Positions 36,954 to 44,374 of a DNA stretch of 64,000 bases are shown here, one piece after another. The stretch comes from Methylococcaceae bacterium. GTDB lineage: Bacteria > Pseudomonadota > Gammaproteobacteria > Methylococcales > Methylomonadaceae. The notes beneath the pieces are model-generated. The model had not been told where the DNA came from. It saw only the letters and a list, made by a program, of their open reading frames with translations, and ran no database searches. Each line of letters begins with the position of its first letter. Positions within the stretch are counted from its first letter, which is position 1. The translations under genes were made by a program, and so were the position numbers. Location: contig JAKIUK010000010.1 of assembly GCA_021647585.1 (NCBI GenBank), positions 1-64,000 on the forward strand. The letters are read 5' to 3'.

Positions 36954-39245
36954 ATGGACGTTATCCAGCGTATAGCCAACGAATTAACCATTAATATTAA
37001 ACAAGTGACCGCTGCTGTTACTTTACTGGATGAAGGAGCAACTGTCCCTTTTATTTCCCGTTATAGAAAGGAAGCTACTGGAGGACTAGATGACCAACAA
37101 CTTCGAATCCTTGACGAACGCCTAATCTATCTCCGAGAATTGAATAGCCGAAGAGCAAGTATTCTTGAAAGCATATCATCCCAAGGCAAACTGACAGCTG
37201 AGTTAGAAAAAGCAATCAAACAGGCTGACACTAAAACTTTACTGGAAGATTTATACCTGCCTTATAAACCCAAGCGTAGAACTAAAGCTCAAATCGCAAG
37301 AGAAGCAGGACTTGAACCCCTGGCTGATGCTATTCTTGAAGACCGTAACATTGTTCCAGAACACATTGCCTGTGACTATACTAATACAGACAAAGACATC
37401 CATGATATTGCTACCGCTTTGGATGGTGCAAAACAAATCATTATGGAGCGTATTTCCGAAGATGCTGTACTGCTAACAGAACTTCGTGAACGTATTTGGA
37501 ACAATGGTATTATCCATGCAGTGGTGGTTAAAGACAAGGAAGCAGAAGCGGCAAAATTCAAAGATTATTTTGATTATCAGGAAGCGATAAACAAAATCCC
37601 ATCTCATCGTGCATTGGCTTTATTTCGAGGTCGTAATGAAGACTTATTAAGTCTTTCCCTTAAACCAGGAATAGATGATAAGGAACAGCACCAAATATGT
37701 GCACAACTGGTTGCTCGACATATTAAGGTAACAGATACGTCGAGACCTGCCGATGCATGGCTGGCTGAAACAGCCCGCTTAGCCTGGAAAATTAAATTAT
37801 TCACCCGCATTGACCTGGATTTAAAACTACGCTTACGCGAAGCCTCTGAACTTGAGGCAATTAAAGTATTTGCCTGCAATTTAAGAGACTTGCTATTAGC
37901 TGCCCCAGCTGGTCCTAAATCTACCATGGGGCTTGACCCCGGCATCCGCACTGGCGTTAAAGTGGCTGTCGTTGATGCTACAGGAAAAATGTTAGCCTTT
38001 GATACCATATATCCACATGCACCCAAAAACCAATGGGATGCATCTATCAACACTCTGGCAAAACTGATTAAACAACATCATGTAGACTTAGTCAGCATAG
38101 GCAACGGCACGGGGTCAAGAGAGACCGATCAGCTGGTTGCTGATTTAATGAAACAACATAAAAGCCTTAAATTCAATAAAATCATAGTTTCAGAAGCAGG
38201 TGCATCGGTATATTCTGCCTCTGAGCTGGCAGCCAATGAATTTCCTGATCTGGATGTAACCATTCGTGGCGCAATATCAATTGCCAGACGATTACAAGAT
38301 CCACTGGCAGAGCTGGTTAAAATAGAACCCAAATCCATAGGTGTAGGTCAATATCAACACGATGTAAATCAGGTACAACTTGCCAGAAGCCTGGACACAG
38401 TCATTGAAGACTGTGTGAATGCTGTCGGTGTTGACGTTAATACCGCATCAGCCTCACTGCTTAAACAAGTTTCCGGTTTGTCTGCCAGCGTGAGTGAAAA
38501 CATCGTTGCTTTCCGTAATGAAAACGGCCCGTTTAGCAATAGAAATCAACTAAAAAAAGTACCTCGTTTAGGTGCCAAAGCCTATGAACAGGCTGCCGGA
38601 TTCTTGCGCATCATGTCCGGAGAAAATCCTCTAGATGCCTCAGCAGTACACCCTGAAACCTATCCTGTGGTTAATGCTATTCTTGATGATACAGGTAAAT
38701 CTATCTCAGAACTCATTGGTCAGAGTCACTTTCTGCGGGGCTTACATGCCGCCAATTATACGAATGACAACTTCGGTTTACCCACTGTTACAGATATTCT
38801 TCAGGAACTGGAAAAACCAGGTCGAGACCCTAGGCCAGAATTTAAAAGCGCACAGTTCAAAGAAGGTATAGAAAAAATTACGGATCTGCAAATAGGAATG
38901 ATGCTGGAAGGTGTAGTTACCAATGTTGCTAATTTTGGAGCTTTTGTTGATATAGGCGTTCATCAGGATGGTTTGGTACATATCTCCCATTTAGCAGATG
39001 TCTTTGTTAAAGACCCCAGAGATGTAGTGAAAACAGGTGAAATGGTTAAAGTTAAAGTATTAGAAATTGATCTTGCTCGTAAGCGAATTGCTTTATCAAT
39101 GAAGAGAAATACTGATGAATCACTAATTAAGCCAAAACCAAAAAAACAGAAAGCAGGACAACAAAAAAACCATCAGCACCCAGGCCAACAAACAACCATT
39201 CAAGGAACCATGGCCAATGCGTTTGCCAAAGCATTGAAAAAGTAA
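36954..39245 (+). CDS. tex: Tex-family RNA-binding transcription accessory protein
   Basis: A 763-residue Tex protein. The start at 36954 was chosen because it matches family starts (MDVIQRIANELTIN); an in-frame ATG 15 codons earlier adds a non-conserved hydrophobic piece. The N-terminal helical region, a YqgF/RNase H-like domain (MGLDPGIRTGVKVAVVD), helix-hairpin-helix motifs and a C-terminal S1 domain (LEGVVTNVANFGAFVD) are in the usual order. It is a nucleic-acid-binding protein affecting transcription. The tail after S1 is basic and Gln-rich. Confidence 0.95.
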   Translation: MDVIQRIANELTINIKQVTAAVTLLDEGATVPFISRYRKEATGGLDDQQLRILDERLIYLRELNSRRASILESISSQGKLTAELEKAIKQADTKTLLEDLYLPYKPKRRTKAQIAREAGLEPLADAILEDRNIVPEHIACDYTNTDKDIHDIATALDGAKQIIMERISEDAVLLTELRERIWNNGIIHAVVVKDKEAEAAKFKDYFDYQEAINKIPSHRALALFRGRNEDLLSLSLKPGIDDKEQHQICAQLVARHIKVTDTSRPADAWLAETARLAWKIKLFTRIDLDLKLRLREASELEAIKVFACNLRDLLLAAPAGPKSTMGLDPGIRTGVKVAVVDATGKMLAFDTIYPHAPKNQWDASINTLAKLIKQHHVDLVSIGNGTGSRETDQLVADLMKQHKSLKFNKIIVSEAGASVYSASELAANEFPDLDVTIRGAISIARRLQDPLAELVKIEPKSIGVGQYQHDVNQVQLARSLDTVIEDCVNAVGVDVNTASASLLKQVSGLSASVSENIVAFRNENGPFSNRNQLKKVPRLGAKAYEQAAGFLRIMSGENPLDASAVHPETYPVVNAILDDTGKSISELIGQSHFLRGLHAANYTNDNFGLPTVTDILQELEKPGRDPRPEFKSAQFKEGIEKITDLQIGMMLEGVVTNVANFGAFVDIGVHQDGLVHISHLADVFVKDPRDVVKTGEMVKVKVLEIDLARKRIALSMKRNTDESLIKPKPKKQKAGQQKNHQHPGQQTTIQGTMANAFAKALKK

Positions 39246-39311
39246 AACAAAAAAGCTCTGCTATACTCTAATGAGTTAACTATATAATCGAACAAACTCA
39301 CTGGATATGTT

Positions 39312-39686
39312 ATGAAAAAACTCGCACTTCCTCTTTTACTTGCAAGTCTTCTAATGGCCACCGTATCAAATTGCTTCGCAGATGAACAACAGAGTTATGG
39401 CTCGCAAGTAGGCAACAAAGCACTGAATGGCTTTGCCAATATAACCACTGCAGTCCTGGAAATTCCAAAAAATATCATCAATACCACAAATGACAGTAAC
39501 TTTGCCTATGGTATCGCTGGCGGTTTAGGTAAAGGTATCCTCAACACTGTAGGCAGAATAGTAACGGGAATGACTGATTTGATTACTGCGCCACTACCGA
39601 CTAAACCTATTGCTTATCCGCTATATGTTTGGGATGATTTTGATGAAGATACCACTTACGGTGAAGTATTTCGTCTTCAGGAATAA
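39312..39686 (+). CDS. Exosortase system-associated protein, TIGR04073 type
   Basis: A 124-residue exported protein (signal ending CFA). It matches the TIGR04073 pattern: a KALNGFANITTAVLEIPKN segment, then GGLGKGILNTVGRIVTGMTD and a short tail naming PLP and YP. Such proteins occur mainly in genomes with exosortases, and the matching XrtD lies 15 kb downstream in this window. Their role is unknown. It follows tex, probably with its own promoter. Confidence 0.82.
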   Translation: MKKLALPLLLASLLMATVSNCFADEQQSYGSQVGNKALNGFANITTAVLEIPKNIINTTNDSNFAYGIAGGLGKGILNTVGRIVTGMTDLITAPLPTKPIAYPLYVWDDFDEDTTYGEVFRLQE

Positions 39687-39761
39687 CTGGTATCTGATTG
39701 AAAAGGTTCCTGCCAGTGGCAGAGAACCTATTTCTTTTAAAACAGCTATCCTTACATAGCC

Positions 39762-40631
39762 TTAGAAAACAGTAGTTGCTTTTGGGTTTATCACTGCCAG
39801 AATCTCAAATGACTGTAACAGTGATTCATCAATACAAAACTCGATCAAGTTTGGCGATATCTTTAGATAATCCAACACACCAATACAGAACTTTGGTTCA
39901 AGCTCATTAAAATCAAAATCATATTTTGCACATGGCTCAATACTTCCAGCGATCTTTCCTGCAACATGAAGCAGGCAGGCGTCTCTCTTAAAATCTTTGG
40001 CATTTACTGGATCAAGATGATTGTTGATCATTTGCCAAATACTGGGAGGTAACTTCCAGTGTTTCAAAAATTCCGCACCTAATTCGGCATATGTGAAACC
40101 CAGTTTTTCCAATTCAGCAGCAATCATAGCCTCCTCACCCAGGTTTTTAACACTGAGTATTTCCCTTGATAGTACTGGATATTGAGAAAAATAAATTAAT
40201 TTACCTATACTATGCAATAACCCACCGATAAACAGACGTTCATACTCAGGATGTTTAGTTTTTTTAGCCAATATTTTTGCTATCACACCACTGGTTACAC
40301 TGTGAAACCAAAATATATCCATATCAACCAATTCAGCGGGTATTCCTTTGAAACTGGTTGTTACTGCTGTTGTAATAACCAGGTTTCTTAGTTCTTTTAG
40401 ACCAATGATAGTTATCGCTCGAGAAACCGTATCAATAGTCGCTGGAAAACCAAAATAAGCACTATTGACTATTTTCAATATATTTGCAGTTAACGCCGGA
40501 TCAGTAATAATGATTTCTTCTAACTCGATATTTGACGGCTCAGGAGAGTTAAGTACTTCATTTATTCGCAAGGCAACTTCGGGCAGCGAAAATAGTGATT
40601 CAACTTGATTTGCTAAAGTCCTAGCATTCAT
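39762..40631 (-). CDS. HDOD domain signalling protein
   Basis: A 289-residue protein from the ATG at 40631, which has AAAGG at the right distance; an earlier TTG gives a longer form without support. The HDOD domain covers most of the length, with SLPEVALRINEVLNSP, HSVTSGVIAKILA and HSIGKLIYFSQYP. HDOD proteins belong to the HD superfamily and act as signalling adaptors, often in motility or stress. No partner gene is adjacent. Confidence 0.88.
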   Translation of the reverse strand: MNARTLANQVESLFSLPEVALRINEVLNSPEPSNIELEEIIITDPALTANILKIVNSAYFGFPATIDTVSRAITIIGLKELRNLVITTAVTTSFKGIPAELVDMDIFWFHSVTSGVIAKILAKKTKHPEYERLFIGGLLHSIGKLIYFSQYPVLSREILSVKNLGEEAMIAAELEKLGFTYAELGAEFLKHWKLPPSIWQMINNHLDPVNAKDFKRDACLLHVAGKIAGSIEPCAKYDFDFNELEPKFCIGVLDYLKISPNLIEFCIDESLLQSFEILAVINPKATTVF

Positions 40632-40700
40632 TTGGAAACCTTTTATGGATATCAAAATATTAGTCAGTATAAAAATTGGTAATGGTACAGTTATTTTTGA

Positions 40701-40717
40701 ACTAGAAAAATCAGTGG
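40701..40717. mobile_element. Solo family A terminus
   Basis: ACTAGAAAAATCAGTGG matches the left end of family A with few changes. No opposite end is present before the next gene, so this looks like a decayed or truncated copy. Confidence 0.45.
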
Positions 40718-40733
40718 GCCGGCACTCGAAATT

Positions 40734-41246
40734 CTAATTTTTTTCTCTTCCCAATTTATTTAGAATTTCATTAAGTTGTGCATCATCCACTCGCCCTTCC
40801 AGCCAGATTGATTTTGCTATAACACATTCGTCATATGCAACTCTGTCCTGATTAAGTTGATCTGGATGAAGCTCATCATGCGCTTTATTTTCTCTGGAAC
40901 TGGTGGCGACAGCTTTAGTTGCAATACTGGCAAGTTTTGCAGCTGCTTTTGCTCTTTCTAATAACTGCCGTCCGACACCGGCAATAATAATCGCAAAAGT
41001 ATTGCAAATCAATCCACGCTGGGACAAAAGCCTACCCCAGGCATCTTCTGCCATAACCGGGTCAGTTCCTAAAACTGAACCGGCCACACCTAAGAGGATA
41101 CCCATCATAATGAATAACCAGCCGCTGATATTAAATAGCAATGAGATAAACTGGGCTTTTTCTGCTAGCGTAGTAGCGAAAGCCAATCCCTCGTTAGGCA
41201 CATATCCCTTAGGTACCGGAATAAAATTCTTTTCAAACCATACCAT
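40734..41246 (-). CDS. Membrane protein of unknown function
   Basis: A 170-residue protein. Two hydrophobic helices (about 33-60 and 80-95) separate a short N-terminus from a polar, charged C-terminal half (SSRENKAHDELHPDQLNQDR), likely cytoplasmic. No named family recognised. It is flanked by short repeat elements on both sides. Confidence 0.5.
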   Translation of the reverse strand: MVWFEKNFIPVPKGYVPNEGLAFATTLAEKAQFISLLFNISGWLFIMMGILLGVAGSVLGTDPVMAEDAWGRLLSQRGLICNTFAIIIAGVGRQLLERAKAAAKLASIATKAVATSSRENKAHDELHPDQLNQDRVAYDECVIAKSIWLEGRVDDAQLNEILNKLGREKN

Positions 41247-41277
41247 CAGTAACCCTCCATTATTATAATTATTTTGG

Positions 41278-41427
41278 TAACTACTCGGCGTATTATTTTC
41301 TGAAGGTGCAGGTTGTTGATTTATAAGACTTCTACATTTCTACATATACTACACCTATGTGACTGACTCACGCCTCCATATCAATCAACAAACTGTACCT
41401 TTAGTCTTAAACTCGCTGAGTAGTTAG
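41278..41427. mobile_element. MITE-like element, family D (about 150 bp)
   Basis: The two ends are inverted over about 48 bases: TAACTACTCGGCG...GTTGTTGATT on the left and the reverse of TAACTACTCAGCGAGT...GTTTGTTGATT on the right. TA at each end would fit a TA-target element. It fits exactly between the stop codon of the lipoprotein gene and the start region of the next gene. Confidence 0.7.
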
Positions 41428-41865
41428 CTATTTTTTACCAAATAAAACCTTTGCTCTGGGTTTTGCTTTATTCTGAAGACAAAAATATGCGGCCTCATCA
41501 AAACTCATTTTTAATGATTGCGTATTTTTCTTCTCAACCAAAAATTTTTCAGCCTCAACTGTTGTTAAATTCCTCATTATTCTTGTTGCTATACATAAAC
41601 AAGGTTTACTAAAACGTTTTCTATCCACATCTTTATTTACTGAACTTTTAATTTCCCTTTCAACACATTGCTCAGCAAATTTGTGTTCAAACGTATGCTT
41701 TTTCAAATCACTTACTTCAGAGCCATGGATATGATCAAACGAAATGTGTTCAGTTTTAGCATCCTGTTCGGGTTTATCATCAGAGCAAGCCGTTAAATTA
41801 ACTGAAATAAACACAGTGGTTAATAGTACAAAAATGAAGTTTTTGGTTTTGATGGATATTTTCAT
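41428..41865 (-). CDS. Lipoprotein, function unknown
   Basis: A 145-residue protein. The lipobox LTAC at the end of the signal peptide marks it as a lipoprotein. The mature part is rich in Lys and Asp and has three cysteines in EQCVE, KPCLCIA and a later YFCLQ. No named family. A MITE-like element starts directly after the stop codon. Confidence 0.6.
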   Translation of the reverse strand: MKISIKTKNFIFVLLTTVFISVNLTACSDDKPEQDAKTEHISFDHIHGSEVSDLKKHTFEHKFAEQCVEREIKSSVNKDVDRKRFSKPCLCIATRIMRNLTTVEAEKFLVEKKNTQSLKMSFDEAAYFCLQNKAKPRAKVLFGKK

Positions 41866-41954
41866 AAATTCAATCGTTAGATGAGCAGCTATAATTAGCC
41901 TTTAACTTTATCATTTAATGTCCTCATTTTCTAGCGTATCATTTTTATACTTCG

Positions 41955-42102
41955 CGCGGTCACGGATGCGGAAATTATAACGAGTTGATTTTTGTCAATA
42001 GCAAGACGCTGGAATAGGTGCATAACAAGCTACGCAACCATTTCAGCAACGAAGTCTATTGGCAAAAACAACCGATAGAAATCTGCATCCGTGACCGTGT
42101 GG
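41955..42102. mobile_element. Long-hairpin element, family C (about 148 bp)
   Basis: CGCGGTCACGGATGCGGAAAT on the left pairs with the reverse of ATCTGCATCCGTGACCGTG on the right. A second inner pair, TTTTTGTCAATAGCAAGAC and GTCTATTGGCAAAAACA, extends the stem. No coding content. Terminal inverted repeats of this length indicate a MITE or similar element. Confidence 0.7.
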
Positions 42103-42192
42103 AGTAACCTAACAATGAAACTGCAATCATCAACAATAAATTCAACATCAGAATACCTTATCGCTGTCTGAACTGTAACTTAAAAAACCACA

Positions 42193-42275
42193 GGTCGGAA
42201 TGACATTGCAAGTTGAAATTAACTCGCCTTAATGTCAGAATCAAGAGTAATCTGAGATAGGCTAATAATCATTTT
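42193..42275. repeat. Partial family F repeat (3' third)
   Basis: The segment from GGTCGGAATGACAT to GATAGGCTAATAATCATTTT matches the ends of the copies at 277-475 and 19456-19704. It runs directly into the putative start codon of the following thioredoxin-like gene. Confidence 0.65.
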
Positions 42276-42804
42276 GTTAAATATAAAAAGTATACTTATT
42301 GTACTGGTCTTGTCATCTGTAACTAATTCTGAAAATCTGTTTGCAGATTCAAAAAACAAAGGCAGGCCAATTTCCAATGCCTGGGAATTACCACCTCTGA
42401 TTCTTAATGACCTTAATGGTAAAGAACAGAATCTTTACCAATGGCATGGCAATGTCATCATGCTGAATTTCTGGGCAACCTGGTGCCGCCCCTGTCAAAT
42501 TGAAATACCGGAATTCATTAACTACCAATCACGTTATGCAGATCAAGACCTGCAAATTATTGGCATTGGTTTAGACGAAGTTCGTAAATTACGTAATTAC
42601 GTACGTACTGTCGGCATTAATTATCCTATACTACAAGCTGACCCGGCATTGCAATACTCATTGCTAAACCAATGGGGTGACCCGTTCGGCGTTTTACCTT
42701 TTACTGTAATCATCGGCAAAGATGGTCACCTGGTATTTATGCAACAAGGCATGTTTAATGAACAAACGTTTGATACTTTTGTTAAGCCATTGTTAAACCA
42801 ATAA
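42274..42804 (+). CDS. TlpA-type thioredoxin
   Basis: A 176-residue exported thioredoxin-fold protein with active site WCRPC (C71, C74) in NFWATWCRPCQIE. Preceding is a signal-like segment; the later cis-Pro is in GVLPFTVI. TlpA proteins reduce periplasmic disulfides, for instance in cytochrome c or oxidase assembly. The only start found is TTG at 42274, at the edge of a family F repeat and without a clear ribosome site. A start could be lost or displaced by the repeat. Confidence 0.8.
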   Translation: MLNIKSILIVLVLSSVTNSENLFADSKNKGRPISNAWELPPLILNDLNGKEQNLYQWHGNVIMLNFWATWCRPCQIEIPEFINYQSRYADQDLQIIGIGLDEVRKLRNYVRTVGINYPILQADPALQYSLLNQWGDPFGVLPFTVIIGKDGHLVFMQQGMFNEQTFDTFVKPLLNQ

Positions 42805-42837
42805 AACGACTACACTTTTCCCTTAGGAAGGCGCACA

Positions 42838-42897
42838 GAATACAAAGCCAATTGTTCAAGTTATTCTGTGTACGTTCCTTGGAACATCGCCCCCAAA
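42838..42897. terminator. Imperfect hairpin after the thioredoxin-like gene
   Basis: CACAGAATA and TATTCTGTG form a perfect 9-bp core, extended by AGGAA and TTCCTT outside it. The loop is about 18 bases. It has no T run, so terminator function is uncertain. Confidence 0.4.
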
Positions 42898-42916
42898 GCA
42901 ATTCAGGGATATAAAA

Positions 42917-42937
42917 TATTCTCGGACAGACTCCTAG
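42917..42937. mobile_element. Solo terminus of family B element
   Basis: TATTCTCGGACAGACTCCTAG matches the right end of the complete family B element at 50161-50327 with one difference. No left end is visible, so this is a remnant. Confidence 0.6.
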
Positions 42938-42962
42938 AACTACTCCCAGCTAATGAATCTGG

Positions 42963-44216
42963 CTATAAGGTCTTTTCTATATGATCCTCTATTTGCCATT
43001 GCAAAGGATATTTAACCATTACTTGCTGAAGATAATCCGTCATTTTTTTAGCAATAAACTTTTGTCTAACCCGATCTTTAATTGCAGCATAATCTTTACG
43101 TTCCGATGGTTTTCGATTAACAATAACAACCAAATGCCATCCTTTATCCGTTTTAATAATTTCGCTGACTTCATTGTCTTTCAGTTTTTTGATGCCCTGT
43201 TCAATTTCTCTGGCAGCATTACCTTGCTTTATCCAGCCCATATCACCTGAACGCTGACGGCCATACGGATCAATACTATACTGGCCCGCTAATTCAAACA
43301 GGCTTTCGCCAGCCTTAATTCTGATTAGCATGTCTTCAGCTTCTTGTATTGTCCCCAAAACAATCTGACCAATTTGCCTACGTTCTGGAATGTATGCAAT
43401 ATTAGGGTGTTCCTGATAATAATCTAATAATACTTTTTCATCAGGAATCCATTGTTGTTCTTTTTCAGCCAATAGTAAACGAATAGTCAGGTTATGAGCG
43501 TATTCTTCTGTCTGTGAATCAACATTCTCACCTTGTGCAATCGCCGCTTTTGCTGTCAATATCAATGCAACCCATTCATTAACTTTGTCTACTATTCGCT
43601 GTTTATCTATGGTTTTTTGATTCTGTGCAATTAAATCACCATACTTAATCCTTAGACCAATCCCTTCTGCTAATACTGTATCTGCAGTAGGTATTTTATC
43701 CAGCTTTTCAAAATAGGTTTTAACTTTAGCCTGCTGTATTAATTTTTTAATATTATCGTTTTTCAGGGTAGTAAAATTTTTAGCAACATAAGCTGAACGT
43801 GCAGCAACTAATGCATCACTATTACTCTTAAACTTTGATGTAAACTGTTGTTGCAGCTGCTCAGGAATCTGAATTTTTTGCCGTAAATTATTCAAATAAC
43901 GTTGGGCCAGCAGTGCGGTTTTAAAGTTACCCATTTCCTTTAGAAAGAGGCTGCTTTGATTTTTCCCTTGCGTTACTGCTTCCTGATAAAGCGCTTCAGC
44001 TCTGGCCATACGTAACAGTAAATCACCACGAAGATAAGCCTGATCGTTTTCATCCATGCCTGGAAATTGTGTCGCAAAAGGAGCTGCCAGCATGGCCGAT
44101 TCCAATTGTTGCTCTGTTACCTGTCCTGATTCACCAATTGTTACCAACACCTTATCGGCATAAACAAAGTTATTAAGAAAAGTAGAAAATAAAAAAAATA
44201 ATAAGTTTTTTTTCAT
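42963..44216 (-). CDS. Parvulin-type peptidyl-prolyl isomerase, exported
   Basis: A 417-residue exported foldase (signal ending YADK). An N-terminal SurA-like helical part precedes one parvulin domain at about 280-370 (QIGQIVLGT, SGDMGWIKQG and KGWHLVVIV). It is expected to help outer-membrane or periplasmic proteins fold. It lies 158 bases downstream of the seven-heme cytochrome gene on the same strand and may serve that system. Confidence 0.85.
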   Translation of the reverse strand: MKKNLLFFLFSTFLNNFVYADKVLVTIGESGQVTEQQLESAMLAAPFATQFPGMDENDQAYLRGDLLLRMARAEALYQEAVTQGKNQSSLFLKEMGNFKTALLAQRYLNNLRQKIQIPEQLQQQFTSKFKSNSDALVAARSAYVAKNFTTLKNDNIKKLIQQAKVKTYFEKLDKIPTADTVLAEGIGLRIKYGDLIAQNQKTIDKQRIVDKVNEWVALILTAKAAIAQGENVDSQTEEYAHNLTIRLLLAEKEQQWIPDEKVLLDYYQEHPNIAYIPERRQIGQIVLGTIQEAEDMLIRIKAGESLFELAGQYSIDPYGRQRSGDMGWIKQGNAAREIEQGIKKLKDNEVSEIIKTDKGWHLVVIVNRKPSERKDYAAIKDRVRQKFIAKKMTDYLQQVMVKYPLQWQIEDHIEKTL

Positions 44217-44259
44217 AGGGACTAAAGAATGCAGTTTTTCAAAAATAGGGTAGGCATTG

Positions 44260-44344
44260 TGTGAGCAAAACCACCCTCGGCACGATTATTCAAAACCAGC
44301 TATTGCTGTATCTGTTAAATCGCTTTTTTCGCGCCGAGGGCAAA
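44260..44344. repeat. Separated GC-rich inverted repeat
   Basis: CCCTCGGC (about 44273-44280) and GCCGAGGG (about 44333-44340) are exact inverses in the gap between the PPIase and cytochrome genes. The arms are about 50 bases apart, so it is a weak terminator candidate at best. Confidence 0.4.
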
Positions 44345-44374
44345 TGCCACTATATTAATGCGTGCAATTGAATG

